Of a DNA stretch of 64,000 nucleotides, positions 19,245 through 29,998 are shown piece by piece (the first letter of the stretch is position 1; every line of letters starts with the position of its first letter). The notes under the pieces are model-generated. The model was not told the origin of the DNA and ran no database searches. It worked only from the letters and a program-made list of their open reading frames with translations. The position numbers and the translations under genes were made by a program. The stretch spans positions 124,001 through 188,000 of the forward strand of contig NZ_QNRF01000007.1 of NCBI RefSeq assembly GCF_003314975.1. The letters run 5' to 3'. The DNA is from Marinomonas aquiplantarum (GTDB lineage: Bacteria > Pseudomonadota > Gammaproteobacteria > Pseudomonadales > Marinomonadaceae).

Positions 19245-20477
19245 ATGAATGTCTTTGATATGGCCGAAGATAGTTTGACCGACAACGCAGTAATTAAAGT
19301 TGTGGGTGTAGGCGGTGGTGGCGGTAATGCTGTTCGTCACATGCTTGAAAATCAATTAGAAGGTGTTGAGTTTATTTGTGCCAACACAGATTCTAAAGCC
19401 CTTGTGGGGTTTGACACAGGAATTTCATTGCAACTTGGCTCAACCATCACTAAAGGTTTGGGCGCAGGTGCTAATCCAGAAGTAGGGCGCGACTCTGCTT
19501 TGGAAGATCAAGAACGAATTACTCAGTTATTGACTGGTGCGGACATGGTGTTCATCACCGCAGGCATGGGTGGTGGTACAGGTACTGGTGCAGCCCCCGT
19601 AATTGCTAAGGTTGCGCGTGAATTAGGTATCTTAACAGTCGCGGTTGTGACTAAGCCATTTCCTTTTGAAGGGCGTCGCCGTGCAAAAGTAGCTGAAGAA
19701 GGTGTTAAAGAATTACGAGAAAATGTCGATTCATTAATTACGGTGCCAAACGAACGTTTGTTGCCTGTATTAGGAAAGAACATTTCTTTGTTGAAAGCGT
19801 TCGGTGAAGCAAACAATGTTTTGTTTAACGCAGTGCAAGGTATTACCGACCTTATTATGCGTCCAGGTCTTATTAACGTCGACTTTGCTGACGTAAGAAC
19901 TGTGATGTCAGAAATGGGTATGGCGATGATGGGGACAGGCTCTGCTTCAGGTGAAGATCGAGCAAGAGTAGCAGCTGAGGCGGCGATTCATAACCCATTA
20001 TTGGAAGACATCAACCTAAAAGGTGCGCGTGGCGTGCTGGTGAACATTACAGCAAACGAAGAAGTTGGTTTGTCAGAGTTTACCGAGGTGGGTGGCATCA
20101 TTGAAGAATATGCATCGGAAGATGCAACTGTTGTAATTGGCTGTGCGATTGACCCGAGTGTGGGTGATGAGATGCGAGTTACAGTGGTGGCCACTGGTTT
20201 AGAGGGTCGAAATGCAGTTGAAATGAAGTCTGCTGTTGGCGAATCTGTTGTCTCTCAACCAGTTATGACTAAAGCTGAGCCTACTATTGAGAAAGAAGTT
20301 GTTACTCCTCAAGAGACAGTTCAGTCAGTGTCAACGCCTTCTCCAAGTGTGAAGGTGGAAACGGTAGAGAAAAGTCTGGATGAGTCTGCTGAATCTTCTG
20401 ATTCAAATGCGAATTCAGGCGGCGATAAATTATCGTATTTGGACATTCCAGCATTTTTGCGTCGTCAAGCTGATTAA
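19245..20477 (+). CDS. ftsZ: cell division tubulin FtsZ
   Basis: 410-residue GTPase that forms the Z ring. GTP-binding motif GGGTGTGA at 109-116, preceded by the nucleotide loop [10 protein letters not shown]. After the globular domain (to about 320) comes an acidic, Ser/Thr-rich linker, then the conserved C-terminal peptide [13 protein letters not shown] that binds FtsA and ZipA. A GAGGAG-type ribosome binding site precedes the ATG. Confidence 0.98.
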   Translation: MNVFDMAEDSLTDNAVIKVVGVGGGGGNAVRHMLENQLEGVEFICANTDSKALVGFDTGISLQLGSTITKGLGAGANPEVGRDSALEDQERITQLLTGADMVFITAGMGGGTGTGAAPVIAKVARELGILTVAVVTKPFPFEGRRRAKVAEEGVKELRENVDSLITVPNERLLPVLGKNISLLKAFGEANNVLFNAVQGITDLIMRPGLINVDFADVRTVMSEMGMAMMGTGSASGEDRARVAAEAAIHNPLLEDINLKGARGVLVNITANEEVGLSEFTEVGGIIEEYASEDATVVIGCAIDPSVGDEMRVTVVATGLEGRNAVEMKSAVGESVVSQPVMTKAEPTIEKEVVTPQETVQSVSTPSPSVKVETVEKSLDESAESSDSNANSGGDKLSYLDIPAFLRRQAD

Positions 20478-20581
20478 TTTGAGCAAAAATGATGCAAAAT
20501 CAAAATGTTGGATTGTATAAAAAATGAGTTATTGATATATTTGTAAACAAATGTATCCAGTCATAAAAATGTAGGAATAGA

Positions 20582-21499
20582 ATGGTACGCCAACACACAC
20601 TTAAGAACATTATTCGAGCAACTGGCGTTGGTCTGCACTCTGGCGAGAAGGTGTATTTGACACTGAAACCTGCCCCTGTAAATACCGGCATCGTATTTGT
20701 TCGTACGGATCTAGACCCTGTGGTCGAGATTCATGGGGATGCACGCCTAGTGGGCTCAACAAACTTTGCAACTGCTTTGTCGCAGAATGGTGTAGAGGTT
20801 AGTACTGTTGAGCATTTGCTTTCTGCTATGGCTGGTCTTGGAGTTGATAATGCTTATGTAGAGGTAAGCGCTAGCGAAATTCCATTAATGGATGGTAGTG
20901 CGAGTCCTTTCGTTTTCTTGCTGCAATCAGCAGGATTAGAAGCGCAAAATGCGCCGAAGAAATTCATTCGTGTTAAAAAGCCAATTCGCATCGAAGATGG
21001 TGATAAGTATGCTTCTCTTGAGCCGCATACTGGTTTTAGATTGTCATTTAAGATTGATTTTGAGCATCCAGCTATTGGTGAAGATGTTCAAACTACGTCT
21101 TTGGATTTTTCAACCACTACTTTCGTAAAAGAGATCAGCCGTGCGCGCACATTTGGTTTCATGAAAGACATCGAGTACTTCAAGACGAATAATCTTGCTC
21201 GTGGTGCGAACATGGAAAATGCCATCGTACTAGATGATTATCGTGTATTGAATGAAGAAGGTCTGCGTTACCGTGACGAGCTTGTTCGTCACAAGATTTT
21301 GGACGCGATCGGTGATCTTTATCTTCTAGGTCATAGCTTGATTGGTGAGTACAAAGCGTACAAATCAGGTCATGGTTTAAACAATAAGCTTTTATTGGCG
21401 CTTCTTGAGCAGCCAGAGGCTTGGGAATACGTCGTATTTGAAGATGAAGCGCAAGAAAATCCTGTGTCATACGTTGAGCCTGCTTTCGCTGGTGCTTAA
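20582..21499 (+). CDS. lpxC: UDP-3-O-acyl-GlcNAc deacetylase (lipid A committed step)
   Basis: 305-residue zinc amidase. The zinc ligands and catalytic residues align with the E. coli enzyme: H78 in VEHLLSAM, H237 and D241 in [10 protein letters not shown], and H264 in KSGHGLNN. The 104-bp gap after ftsZ holds an inverted repeat ATTTGT-AA-ACAAAT and an AT-rich stretch that could be its own promoter. The typical short C-terminal tail important for FtsH degradation in E. coli is present in length (ending PAFAGA). Confidence 0.97.
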   Translation: MVRQHTLKNIIRATGVGLHSGEKVYLTLKPAPVNTGIVFVRTDLDPVVEIHGDARLVGSTNFATALSQNGVEVSTVEHLLSAMAGLGVDNAYVEVSASEIPLMDGSASPFVFLLQSAGLEAQNAPKKFIRVKKPIRIEDGDKYASLEPHTGFRLSFKIDFEHPAIGEDVQTTSLDFSTTTFVKEISRARTFGFMKDIEYFKTNNLARGANMENAIVLDDYRVLNEEGLRYRDELVRHKILDAIGDLYLLGHSLIGEYKAYKSGHGLNNKLLLALLEQPEAWEYVVFEDEAQENPVSYVEPAFAGA

Positions 21500-21521
21500 T
21501 TAAGTGATCAACTCGGGAATT

Positions 21522-21551
21522 AAAAAACCAGACTATATGTCTGGTTTTTTT
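21522..21551 (+). terminator. Rho-independent terminator after lpxC
   Basis: Arms AAAAAACCAGAC and GTCTGGTTTTTT around a TATAT loop. It closes the dcw transcription unit before secA and, by symmetry, could work from either side. Confidence 0.9.
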
Positions 21552-21637
21552 GTGTCTAGGTCCTTGATATTTCATGTTTTGTCACACATTACCGTGATAG
21601 ACTCTATTTATTACTAATTGGCTACGTTGAATTCGAG

Positions 21638-24358
21638 ATGTTAGGAACTGTAATTAAAAAAATCGTCGGTACTAAGAATGACCGAGAAGTGAAACGTTAC
21701 AAAAAAGTTGTAGCGCAAATTAATCAACTTGAAGAAAGTTTTAAGTCGTTGACGGATGATGACTTGGCTGGCAAAACAAGTGAATTTCGTGAGCGCATTC
21801 AGCAAGGTGCGTCACTGGAATCTATTTTGCCAGAAGCCTTCGCAACCGTGCGCGAGGGCAGTCGTCGTGTCATGGGCATGCGTCATTTTGATGTTCAGTT
21901 GATTGGCGGTATGGTTCTGAATGAAGGCCGTATTGCTGAAATGCGTACTGGTGAAGGTAAAACACTGGTAGCAACCTTAGCTGTGTATCTCAACGCATTA
22001 AGTTCAAAAGGTGTTCATGTTGTTACCGTCAATGATTATTTGGCAAAGCGTGACGCTAATTGGATGAGACCACTTTATGAATTTTTAGACATGAGTGTTG
22101 GCGTCGTTTTTTCGGGTCAGGAGCGTGATGATAAAAAAGCCGCTTACCTATGTGACATCACTTATGGTACGAACAACGAATTTGGTTTTGATTACCTACG
22201 TGACAATATGGTTTTCCGCCTCGAAGACCGAGTTCAGCGCGATTTACATTTCTCTGTGGTGGATGAAGTTGACTCCATTTTAATTGATGAGGCGCGCACA
22301 CCCTTAATTATTTCTGGTGCGGTCGAAGACAGCTCCGAACAATACCGTAAAATCAATGCTTTGGCGGCTTTGCTGAAGCCTCATGTCGAGGCGGATGAAG
22401 GCGAAGAAGGTCAAGATGGTCATTACATTCTGGATGAATCTCAGCGCAGTATTGAACTAACTGAGGAAGGTCACAGTTTTGTAGAAGCTTGGTTAGTCGA
22501 GCAAGGAATGCTAGGTGAGGGTGAGAGTTTATATGCTGCCGCTAATTTAGCCCTGCTGCACCATGTTCATGCTTGCTTGAAAGCACATGTCATCTTCAAA
22601 AAGAACGTTGATTATGTGATTCAAGGTGATCAAATTGTTATCGTGGATGAGCACACGGGACGAACCATGGCTGGGCGTCGTTGGTCTGAAGGTATTCACC
22701 AAGCTGTTGAGGCGAAAGAAGGGGTGACAATTCAGGCTGAGAGTCAAACCTTGGCGTCGACGACCTTCCAGAATTATTTCCGCTTGTATGAAAAATTGTC
22801 TGGTATGACGGGTACGGCTGATACTGAAGCCTTCGAGTTTCAGCAGATTTATGGTCTGAGCGTTATCGTGATCCCGACTAATCGTCAGGTTCAACGTAAG
22901 GACTTTAACGACCTTATTTACATGTCTACTCAAGACAAGTTTGAAGCCATTGTTGTCGACATCGAAGATAATGTGAAACAAGGTCGCCCAGTCTTAGTGG
23001 GCACCGCGTCGATTGAGTATTCGGAGTTGTTGTCGAATTATCTGAAGAAGAGAAACGTCAAACATAATGTGTTGAATGCTAAGCAGCATGAACGCGAGGC
23101 GGAAATTGTTGCAGAAGCAGGTCGCCCTGGTGCGGTCACCATTGCTACCAATATGGCTGGCCGTGGTACCGACATTGTGCTGGGTGGTAACTTGCAAGTT
23201 GAATTGGATCAGCTTGGTGAGTCTGCTTCAGAGGAGCAGGTTGCCGCATTAAAAGCTGATTGGCAGAACCGTAATGAGGCGGTATTGGCGGCCGGTGGTT
23301 TGCATATTATCGGTACTGAGCGTCACGAATCTCGTCGAATCGATAATCAGTTGCGTGGTCGTGCTGGACGTCAGGGTGATGTGGGTTCTTCACGTTTCTA
23401 CCTGTCACTCGAAGATAACTTAATGCGTATCTTTATGTCTGACCGCATCAAAAAAATGATGATGGCCTTGGGCATGGAAAAAGGCGAAGCGATTGAGCAT
23501 AAGATGGTCTCAAATGCCATTGAGAAAGCTCAGCGCAAAGTGGAAGGTCGTAACTTTGATATTCGCAAACAGTTGCTTGAATACGATGATGTTGCGAACG
23601 ATCAGCGTCAAGTAATTTATCGTCAGCGCTTTGATATGATGGTCTCTGAAGACTTGTCTGAAGCCATTGCTGCAATGCGCGAAGAAGTGGTGATGGGTGT
23701 CATCGATGAGTTTATTCCACCGCAAAGTATTTTTGATATGTGGGATGTGGCTGGTCTGGAAGAAAAAATTCGTAATGAGTTTGGTTTGACGATTCCGGTA
23801 TCCCAATGGCTTGAGGAAGACAAGAAGTTATATGAAGAGCCATTGCGTCAGAAGATCTTAGATTGCTTTGTTGAAGACTACCAAACTAAAGAAGAGGTAG
23901 CCGGTGCTGAGCAATTCCGTTCTTTTGAGAAGCAGGTTTTGTTGCAAGTCTTAGACACACTTTGGAAAGAGCATCTGCAGACGATGGATATGCTCAGACA
24001 AGGTATCCACTTGCGTGGTTATGCACAGAAAAATCCTAAGCAAGAATATAAGCGCGAATCCTTTGAGTTGTTCCAAGGTTTGATGGAGCAAATTAAATTT
24101 GAAGTGGTGCAAATTATTAGTCGTGTGAAGGTTCAATCTGCTGATGAAGCGGAGAAAATTGAACAGGCTCGAAAAGAGCAAGAAGCGAAAATGCAGATGA
24201 GTATGGTCCATAACTCTGTTGATTCCCTCTCTGACTCGACTGACGCTGATGCTAATGTGGCGAATTCGGCTCAGGATGTACCGAAAGTGGGTCGTAATGA
24301 GCCTTGCCCTTGTGGTTCCGGTAAAAAATACAAACAGTGTCACGGTAAACTAGTGTAA
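21638..24358 (+). CDS. secA: preprotein translocase ATPase SecA
   Basis: 906-residue motor that pushes unfolded preproteins through SecYEG. Walker A MRTGEGKT at 102-109, [16 protein letters not shown], and the second nucleotide-binding domain with NMAGRGTDI. The C-terminal zinc-binding SEC-C motif is complete (C890, C892, C901, H902) and would bind SecB and phospholipids. Immediately upstream no secM arrest-peptide gene is visible, so the E. coli-type secretion-monitor control is absent here. Confidence 0.98.
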   Translation: MLGTVIKKIVGTKNDREVKRYKKVVAQINQLEESFKSLTDDDLAGKTSEFRERIQQGASLESILPEAFATVREGSRRVMGMRHFDVQLIGGMVLNEGRIAEMRTGEGKTLVATLAVYLNALSSKGVHVVTVNDYLAKRDANWMRPLYEFLDMSVGVVFSGQERDDKKAAYLCDITYGTNNEFGFDYLRDNMVFRLEDRVQRDLHFSVVDEVDSILIDEARTPLIISGAVEDSSEQYRKINALAALLKPHVEADEGEEGQDGHYILDESQRSIELTEEGHSFVEAWLVEQGMLGEGESLYAAANLALLHHVHACLKAHVIFKKNVDYVIQGDQIVIVDEHTGRTMAGRRWSEGIHQAVEAKEGVTIQAESQTLASTTFQNYFRLYEKLSGMTGTADTEAFEFQQIYGLSVIVIPTNRQVQRKDFNDLIYMSTQDKFEAIVVDIEDNVKQGRPVLVGTASIEYSELLSNYLKKRNVKHNVLNAKQHEREAEIVAEAGRPGAVTIATNMAGRGTDIVLGGNLQVELDQLGESASEEQVAALKADWQNRNEAVLAAGGLHIIGTERHESRRIDNQLRGRAGRQGDVGSSRFYLSLEDNLMRIFMSDRIKKMMMALGMEKGEAIEHKMVSNAIEKAQRKVEGRNFDIRKQLLEYDDVANDQRQVIYRQRFDMMVSEDLSEAIAAMREEVVMGVIDEFIPPQSIFDMWDVAGLEEKIRNEFGLTIPVSQWLEEDKKLYEEPLRQKILDCFVEDYQTKEEVAGAEQFRSFEKQVLLQVLDTLWKEHLQTMDMLRQGIHLRGYAQKNPKQEYKRESFELFQGLMEQIKFEVVQIISRVKVQSADEAEKIEQARKEQEAKMQMSMVHNSVDSLSDSTDADANVANSAQDVPKVGRNEPCPCGSGKKYKQCHGKLV

Positions 24359-24374
24359 TTGGAGTAACAGATAA

Positions 24375-25595
24375 ATGGCTGTTGGCTTGCAGGATTTTCC
24401 CGCTATCCCTGAAATTGATGGGGTAAGAATTGGTGTTGCGGAAGCAGGTATTAAGAAACCGAACAAAAAAGATGTTGTGGTTTTTGAGGTGTGTGAAGGA
24501 GCGAGCGTCGCTAGCGTCTTTACTCAAAATGCATTTTGTGCGGCGCCAGTTCGCATCTGCCGGTCTCATTTAGCGCAGGCAAATGCTCGTTATTTGTTAA
24601 TCAATACGGGTAATGCTAATGCTGGCACGGGTAAGTCAGGTGTTGATAATGCATTAAAGACTTGTCAGGCCTTAGCTGAGCATACCGGTGTTTCTGTAGA
24701 GTCTGTCTTACCGTTTTCGACTGGTGTCATTGGCGAGCCATTGCCTACAGATAAAATTATTGCGGCCATTCCTGCTGCCTTGTCGAATTTATCGGCGGCT
24801 AACTGGGCGAATGCTGGACTGGGTATTATGACCACTGACACGCTTCCTAAAGGGGCGTGTCGAGAGTTTGATGTTGCAGGTAAAACATATCGCATTGGCG
24901 GTATTTCGAAAGGGGCGGGGATGATTCGTCCTAACATGGCGACCATGTTAGGTTACGTCTGTACTGATGTGGCGATTACGCCTGAATTGTTGCAGCAACT
25001 CTTGAAGAAAATCACCGACAAAAGTTTTAACCGCATCACAGTGGACAGTGATACTTCAACCAATGATTCTTGTGTGGTGATTGCTACTGGTAAAGTGGGT
25101 AATCCTGTTATTGATTCTATGGGGACCCCATTGGCGCAAGCGTTTGAGCTGGCTTTCACTGAAGTGATGCAAGAGCTTGCTCATGCCATTGTACGTGATG
25201 GTGAAGGTGCTACAAAGTTTGTGACAGTCGAGGTTGTTGGTGCGAAACAAGTCGAAGATGCAACGAAAACAGCATTTGAAATTGCCCACTCGCCTTTGGT
25301 GAAAACCGCCTTATTTGCTTCTGATCCAAATTGGGGGCGTATTTTGGCCGTAGTGGGTCGTGCTGGCGTTGAAGGTTTGGATGTGGATCATGTTCAGTTG
25401 CATATTAATGGTTTTGAGATCGCCCGTGATGGTGGTCGCTCACCGGATTATTTAGAAGAGCATGGTGTGCAAGCCATGGCACCGCAAGACATTCATATTC
25501 GAGTCGATTTAGGGATGGGTGATCAAGCGGATACGGTTTGGACGACAGACTTCTCCCATGAGTATGTCACCATCAATGCTGAGTATCGTACCTGA
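24375..25595 (+). CDS. argJ: bifunctional ornithine acetyltransferase / N-acetylglutamate synthase
   Basis: 406-residue self-cleaving enzyme of the cyclic arginine pathway that recycles the acetyl group from N-acetylornithine to glutamate. The autoprocessing site is visible in RPNMATMLGY, with cleavage before T190, which becomes the nucleophile. Full length. It is 16 bp after secA, and its stop shares a base with the mutT start. Confidence 0.96.
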   Translation: MAVGLQDFPAIPEIDGVRIGVAEAGIKKPNKKDVVVFEVCEGASVASVFTQNAFCAAPVRICRSHLAQANARYLLINTGNANAGTGKSGVDNALKTCQALAEHTGVSVESVLPFSTGVIGEPLPTDKIIAAIPAALSNLSAANWANAGLGIMTTDTLPKGACREFDVAGKTYRIGGISKGAGMIRPNMATMLGYVCTDVAITPELLQQLLKKITDKSFNRITVDSDTSTNDSCVVIATGKVGNPVIDSMGTPLAQAFELAFTEVMQELAHAIVRDGEGATKFVTVEVVGAKQVEDATKTAFEIAHSPLVKTALFASDPNWGRILAVVGRAGVEGLDVDHVQLHINGFEIARDGGRSPDYLEEHGVQAMAPQDIHIRVDLGMGDQADTVWTTDFSHEYVTINAEYRT

Positions 25596-25978
25596 TGTTG
25601 GTTAAAGTAGCAGTTGGCTTGATTATGCGAAATGATCAAGTTTTCATAGCTTTGCGAGATTCAACTAAACATCAGGGCGGCCTTTGGGAGTTTCCTGGTG
25701 GTAAAGTTGAGTCTGGCGAGTCGGTTGAGTTGGCATTGTCACGTGAACTTGAAGAGGAATGCGGTATTCAAGTGAGTGCTTGTGAGCATTTTGAAACCAT
25801 TGCTCATGATTATGGTGATAAGCAAGTTGAGTTGGTTTTTTATAAAGTGACTGAGTTTTCCGGTGAGCCTCATGGTAAAGAAAATCAAGAGGTTCGTTGG
25901 GTCTCCTTATCGCAACTCCATGAGTTTGCTTTTCCCGAGGCAAATGTACCTATTGTCGAGGCTTTGACCTCAAAATAA
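25595..25978 (+). CDS. mutT: 8-oxo-dGTP diphosphatase MutT (Nudix hydrolase)
   Basis: 127-residue Nudix enzyme that removes oxidised guanine nucleotides before they cause A:T to C:G transversions. The Nudix box is perfect: G36, E42, then R50-E-L-x-E-E-x-G57-I. The preceding GGLWEFPGGK is typical of MutT proper. Translation is coupled to argJ by a TGATG overlap, and a strong bidirectional terminator follows. Confidence 0.93.
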   Translation: MLVKVAVGLIMRNDQVFIALRDSTKHQGGLWEFPGGKVESGESVELALSRELEEECGIQVSACEHFETIAHDYGDKQVELVFYKVTEFSGEPHGKENQEVRWVSLSQLHEFAFPEANVPIVEALTSK

Positions 25979-25990
25979 GCGGTCATAAGT

Positions 25991-26027
25991 GATAAAAAAA
26001 GAGCTCAAATTGAGCTCTTTTTTTATC
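25991..26027. terminator. bidirectional terminator between mutT and a convergent regulator gene
   Basis: Near-perfect long hairpin with arms GATAAAAAAAGAGCTCA and TTGAGCTCTTTTTTTATC. Each strand ends in a T-run, so it serves both converging transcripts. Confidence 0.93.
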
Positions 26028-26044
26028 ACGGTAATGTGTTGAGA

Positions 26045-26842
26045 TTAGTTTAAAATTTGCGCCAGCAGTTGTCTAACGCTGCCAGGTTCAAATGGTTTTC
26101 CGCAGATAGCATCAACGCCTTCTTGGGTGATATTGGATAGCTGGCTTTCATCAGCATTTGAACTCACCATCAGAATGGGGATGTGAGCGATGTCTGGGTT
26201 TTGTCTTACCGCATCGGTTAGCTCGCGACCATCCATTTCTGGCATGTTGTAGTCGGTAACAATTAGATCAAATTCTTCTTCGCCCAATCGTTCAATCGCT
26301 TGACGGCCATTTTCGGCAAACTCTATGTCTTCAATCCCCATGGTGTTGAGGGTTTTGCTGATGTGTTTGCGAGCCATTAAACTATCATCTGTGACCAAAA
26401 CTTTTAATGTTTTAGGGTCAAACATTTCAAGGTCAATTTCTTCCTCAACAATAAAGTCGAGGGTAGAGTGAATCGCACGCTTTAAGTCTTTTTGTGTGAA
26501 GGGCTTTGGTAAAATCGCTAGCACGCCCGATTGTTTTAAGTGTTCTAAATATTCACGATTACTTTCACTTGAGATAAGCATGAAGCATTGTTCTTCGGTC
26601 GCTTGATTGCTGCGAATGCGGTCGATTAATTCGTTGGCGGAACCATCTGGTAAATACATGGAGGAGATAACCAGATCTGGCGGAAAGTTAGAAAGTGCAG
26701 AAATGGTTTCTTCAATATTGCTGGCGTATTCAATTTGAATGATGCCTGCTTCTTCTAAGGCTTTGCCTATGATCTTTCTTTGAGTCTCTGAAGGCTCAAC
26801 GAGAAGGAAAGATAAATCGCTAATTGCTGCGTATGCGCTCAT
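26045..26842 (-). CDS. response regulator with two tandem receiver domains, first one degenerate
   Basis: 265-residue protein made only of two receiver domains and no output domain. The second receiver (about 147-265) is intact: acidic pair DD at 152-153, phosphoacceptor D197 in VTDYNMPEMDG, S227 and K249. The first (about 10-130) keeps the fold and K113 but has Ser (S61) where the phosphoacceptor Asp should be, and only one acidic residue in the N-terminal pocket, so it should not be phosphorylated. No kinase is adjacent. Such proteins may be chemotaxis- or phosphorelay-type intermediates, but the partner cannot be told from the sequence. Confidence 0.85.
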   Translation of the reverse strand: MSAYAAISDLSFLLVEPSETQRKIIGKALEEAGIIQIEYASNIEETISALSNFPPDLVISSMYLPDGSANELIDRIRSNQATEEQCFMLISSESNREYLEHLKQSGVLAILPKPFTQKDLKRAIHSTLDFIVEEEIDLEMFDPKTLKVLVTDDSLMARKHISKTLNTMGIEDIEFAENGRQAIERLGEEEFDLIVTDYNMPEMDGRELTDAVRQNPDIAHIPILMVSSNADESQLSNITQEGVDAICGKPFEPGSVRQLLAQILN

Positions 26843-26888
26843 ATACTGTCTTGCCCATTGTAAAGGGTGGTGTGAATCTGTCTTTTGT

Positions 26889-27036
26889 GCTTCTTTAGAA
26901 GCCCCAAAGGGGGTGATCTAAACTTTCTATTTTCTTTGTTAGTTTGCTTGCCAATAGGTTTAGATTGGTCTGCGAAACTCGCCTCGAAAGAAAGAGAGGT
27001 ATTTACACCTTAGAAGCCAGTAAACTGGTTCATACC
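26889..27036. other. multi-hairpin element, candidate structured RNA
   Basis: A gene-free stretch unusually rich in inverted repeats: GCTTCT-TT-AGAAGC (26889-26902), CCCC-AAA-GGGG (26902-26912), ATCTAAAC (26916-26923) pairing with GTTTAGAT (26958-26965), CCAAT/ATTGG (26951-26955, 26964-26968), CCTC/GAGG (26982-26985, 26996-26999), and CCAGT-AA-ACTGG nested within GGTAT/ATACC (26998-27036). It lies 47-194 bases upstream of the minus-strand two-receiver regulator and 127 bases before ppiC. It could be that regulator's leader or a separate small RNA. No known riboswitch family was recognised. Confidence 0.4.
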
Positions 27037-27162
27037 TTCCTTAATTTTTATATTTAATAATGTCGCAAAAGTTCATTCAACTAGTGCTGACTAGTAGGGA
27101 ATTCTATTATACTAATCGGGTTAAAATATTTTATCTAGCAGATTAAACAATTAGAGGTTCTC

Positions 27163-27441
27163 ATGCCGACAGCGAGTGCATGCCATATTTTGGTTAAAAC
27201 GAAAGAAGAAGCGGCTTCTATCAAGAGTAAATTAGATAAAGGTGCGGACTTTCATAAGCTGGCAAAGCAGTTCTCGACTTGTCCTTCTGGAAAAAAAGGC
27301 GGTGATCTCGGTGAGTTCCGCAAGGGTGATATGGTGCCTGCGTTTGATAAGGCGGTATTTGGTGGGCCATTGTTAAAGGTTCAAGGGCCTGTTAAGACTC
27401 AGTTTGGTTTTCATTTGATTAAAGTTCTGTATCGAAATTAA
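27163..27441 (+). CDS. ppiC: PpiC parvulin-type peptidyl-prolyl isomerase
   Basis: 92-residue single-domain cytoplasmic parvulin, almost exactly the size of E. coli PpiC. Characteristic sequence is visible throughout: [41 protein letters not shown] and the C-terminal [14 protein letters not shown]. Catalyses cis-trans isomerisation of peptidyl-proline bonds. A -10-like TATACT lies about 50 bp upstream; the ATG is preceded by AGAGG. Confidence 0.95.
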   Translation: MPTASACHILVKTKEEAASIKSKLDKGADFHKLAKQFSTCPSGKKGGDLGEFRKGDMVPAFDKAVFGGPLLKVQGPVKTQFGFHLIKVLYRN

Positions 27442-27485
27442 GGTGTTTTCGTTCAGCATTTATTTACTTTAATAGGAGTTTGGTC

Positions 27486-27914
27486 ATGATAGCGCCAGTA
27501 CAATTAGATAGTACTTATTTCGTTTCCCCACAGATTACAGTGGCGGATTTACCAGAGTTGAAGGCTCAGGGCTTTAATTTGATTATTAATAATCGCCCAG
27601 ATGGTGAGGCTGAAGATCAGCCGTCTGCTCAAGCGCTTAAAGAGGCGGCTGAAGCGATGGGGTTTGAATATGCGTGGAACCCAATTGAGTTGCCTAAACT
27701 GGCTCAGTCTCATGTTGATTTGCAAGGTGATATCTTGCCAACCTCAAAGAAGACGCTGGCATTTTGTCGTACCGGAACTCGCTCTTCTGTGTTGTGGGTG
27801 TTGTTAGAGAATGGCAAGGGCAGAGATTATGTAGCTCTGGTTACCGAAGTGTCGGCTAAAGGTTTTGATTTGTCTCGTTGCGCGCCATCTATGGCGCCCT
27901 TGGTTAAAGGCTAG
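27486..27914 (+). CDS. DUF442 / beta-lactamase hydrolase-like phosphatase domain protein
   Basis: 142-residue protein resembling the dual-specificity-phosphatase-like domain found alone or fused to Blh-type metallo-hydrolases. The phosphate-binding loop FCRTGTRSS matches the C-x5-R signature with the catalytic Cys and Arg present. An in-frame TTG lies two codons upstream, but the AGGAG at 27474-27478 is correctly spaced (7 nt) for ATG 27486. Substrate unknown. In some bacteria relatives respond to sulfide, which is background knowledge and not something this sequence shows. Confidence 0.75.
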   Translation: MIAPVQLDSTYFVSPQITVADLPELKAQGFNLIINNRPDGEAEDQPSAQALKEAAEAMGFEYAWNPIELPKLAQSHVDLQGDILPTSKKTLAFCRTGTRSSVLWVLLENGKGRDYVALVTEVSAKGFDLSRCAPSMAPLVKG

Positions 27915-27926
27915 TATTGATTTTTT

Positions 27927-28538
27927 ATGGTAAGTCGTCCGTCATTAGAAACAGCTACTGCATCTGATCCAGATCGTTTTGTTGAACCGTTGGAATTGGG
28001 GAAGCGAGTTAAAAAAATTCGCTTAGCAAAAGGTTGGACTCTCGAAGAAGTGGGAAAGCGAACGGGAATTGCTCGATCTACTTTGTCAAAAATTGAGAAC
28101 GACCAAGTTTCTCCTAGTTTTACCATAGTGCAAAAGCTCATTAATGGGTTAGAAATGGATTTGCCTCAGTTGTTTGTGGAGGCGAGTGATCAGTCCATTG
28201 CCGGGCGTCGTGATATTACTCGTAAAGGAAAGGGTGAACCTCATCCTACGGCCACTTACGAGCATGAACTCCTTAATTATTCGATTAGTCGCAAAAAAAT
28301 GGTGCCTTTCAAAACTCGAGTTAGGGCCAGGGCTTTTTCTGAATTTAAAGAGTGGGTGCGTCACGATGGCGAAGAGTTCTTATTGGTGTTGCAGGGTAAA
28401 ATTAATTTTTTCTCTGAACTCTATGAGCCAATTGAATTAAAAGAAGGGGATAGCGTGTATTATGATGCCACTATGGGACACGCAGTTACATCTTTGTCAG
28501 CAAAGGATGCTGAGATATTGTGGGTAGTTGCCCGATAA
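27927..28538 (+). CDS. XRE-family regulator with C-terminal cupin domain
   Basis: 203-residue regulator. Helix-turn-helix domain about 25-80 (KRVKKIRLAKGWTLEEVGKRTGIARSTLSKIENDQ spans 27-60), then a cupin sensor domain about 125-200 containing GEEFLLVLQGKINF and EGDSVYYDATMGHAV. Proteins of this layout usually sense a small metabolite and control neighbouring metabolic genes. The next gene is DAHP synthase, 38 bp downstream, but a link to aromatic synthesis is only suggested by adjacency. Confidence 0.85.
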   Translation: MVSRPSLETATASDPDRFVEPLELGKRVKKIRLAKGWTLEEVGKRTGIARSTLSKIENDQVSPSFTIVQKLINGLEMDLPQLFVEASDQSIAGRRDITRKGKGEPHPTATYEHELLNYSISRKKMVPFKTRVRARAFSEFKEWVRHDGEEFLLVLQGKINFFSELYEPIELKEGDSVYYDATMGHAVTSLSAKDAEILWVVAR

Positions 28539-28575
28539 CATTAAAAGCGAATATAAAATAAGGTTGTAAATAGTT

Positions 28576-29922
28576 ATGAAAGAGTGGGAGTTAACAAGTT
28601 GGAGAAATAAAACGGCCCTTCAGCAGCCGGTTTATCCAAGTGCTGAGCATTTGGCTCAAGTAGAAAGTACTTTGGGAAAAATGCCTCCGCTTGTTTTTGC
28701 TGGTGAGGCACGTCAGCTGAAGAATGCATTAGCCAAAGTCGCTAATCGTCAATCTTTCCTATTGCAAGGTGGGGATTGTGCTGAGAGCTTTGCTGAATTC
28801 CACGCTAATAATATTCGCGATACGTTTAAAGTAATGCTGCAAATGGCAGTGGTTTTGACTTACGCTGGAAAATGCCCAGTGGTTAAAGTGGGTCGAATGG
28901 CTGGGCAGTTTGCTAAGCCGAGATCGGCTGGTACGGAAACCATCGGTGGTGTTGAGTTGCCAAGTTACCGAGGTGACATCATTAATGGTATTGAATTTAA
29001 TGAAGCTGCGCGTGTGCCAGATCCTGAGCGCCTGATTCAGGTTTACAACCAAAGTTCGTCAACCATGAATTTATTGCGTGCTTTTGCCCAAGGTGGTTTT
29101 GCTGACTTGCATCAGGTTCATAAGTGGAACTTGGATTTCTTGAATGCCAGCCCAGCGGGTAGTCGTTTTCAAGGCGTGGCTGATAAAATTGATGATGCAT
29201 TGCAGTTTATGGAAGCGTGCGGCGTTGGTTCTGGCTTGGCGCAACTTACGGAAACTGAATTCTACACCTCTCATGAGGCATTGTTGTTGCCGTATGAAGA
29301 AGCATTAACACGTCAAGACAGTATGACCGGCGAATGGTACGACTGTTCGGCTCACATGTTATGGATTGGTGATCGTACTCGTCAGCTAGACGGTGCTCAT
29401 GTGGAATTCTTGCGCGGTGTGCAAAACCCAATTGGCGTGAAAGCAGGTCCTTCTATGGATCCGGAAGATTTGGTGCGTCTGTGCGATACATTAAACCCGA
29501 ACAACGAAGCCGGTCGCTTGAATGTGATCGTACGTATGGGCGCGGACAAAGTGGAAGATGGTATGCCAGCCTTGATTCGTGCTGTGGAGCGCGAAGGTAA
29601 GAAGGTGGTTTGGAGTTGTGACCCAATGCATGGCAATACTGTGAAAGCGTCTACAGGCTACAAAACGCGTCATGTTGATGATGTGTTAAAAGAGGTTCAG
29701 CAATTCTTCCAAGTGCATAATGCAGAAGGTACTTATGCCGGTGGTGTGCATTTTGAAATGACAGGGCAAAACGTGACAGAGTGTGTCGGCGGTGCGTTTC
29801 AGGTGACAGAAGCGGATTTAGCTGATCGTTATCATACACATTGTGATCCACGCTTGAATGCCGATCAGTCTCTAGAATTGGCTTTCATGATTTCAGAAAC
29901 CTTGAAGAAAGCGCGTGCTTAA
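28576..29922 (+). CDS. class II (plant-type) DAHP synthase
   Basis: 448-residue enzyme condensing phosphoenolpyruvate and erythrose 4-phosphate, first step of the shikimate pathway. It belongs to class II, not the E. coli AroFGH class: QGGDCAESF (64-72, with the metal-binding Cys), [23 protein letters not shown] and [18 protein letters not shown] are diagnostic. The C-terminal ending and length match the bacterial class II group. A bidirectional terminator follows 20 bases after the stop. Confidence 0.95.
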   Translation: MKEWELTSWRNKTALQQPVYPSAEHLAQVESTLGKMPPLVFAGEARQLKNALAKVANRQSFLLQGGDCAESFAEFHANNIRDTFKVMLQMAVVLTYAGKCPVVKVGRMAGQFAKPRSAGTETIGGVELPSYRGDIINGIEFNEAARVPDPERLIQVYNQSSSTMNLLRAFAQGGFADLHQVHKWNLDFLNASPAGSRFQGVADKIDDALQFMEACGVGSGLAQLTETEFYTSHEALLLPYEEALTRQDSMTGEWYDCSAHMLWIGDRTRQLDGAHVEFLRGVQNPIGVKAGPSMDPEDLVRLCDTLNPNNEAGRLNVIVRMGADKVEDGMPALIRAVEREGKKVVWSCDPMHGNTVKASTGYKTRHVDDVLKEVQQFFQVHNAEGTYAGGVHFEMTGQNVTECVGGAFQVTEADLADRYHTHCDPRLNADQSLELAFMISETLKKARA

Positions 29923-29943
29923 CACTTTAGTGTTTAGTAAATA

Positions 29944-29976
29944 AAAAAAGACCAGCCTAATCGGGCTGGTCTTTTT
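29944..29976. terminator. bidirectional terminator between DAHP synthase and GIY-YIG gene
   Basis: Arms AAAAAGACCAGCC and GGGCTGGTCTTTTT with a TAATC-type loop. T-rich on both strands, between converging genes. Confidence 0.9.
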
Positions 29977-29998
29977 GTTTGTGCTGGCCTTAAACTGA

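Noticed and set aside
20478..20581. Regulatory site ATTTGT-AA-ACAAAT before lpxC as a defined operator
   Set aside because: Short and in AT-rich sequence; no matching regulator known to me, so not listed as a feature.
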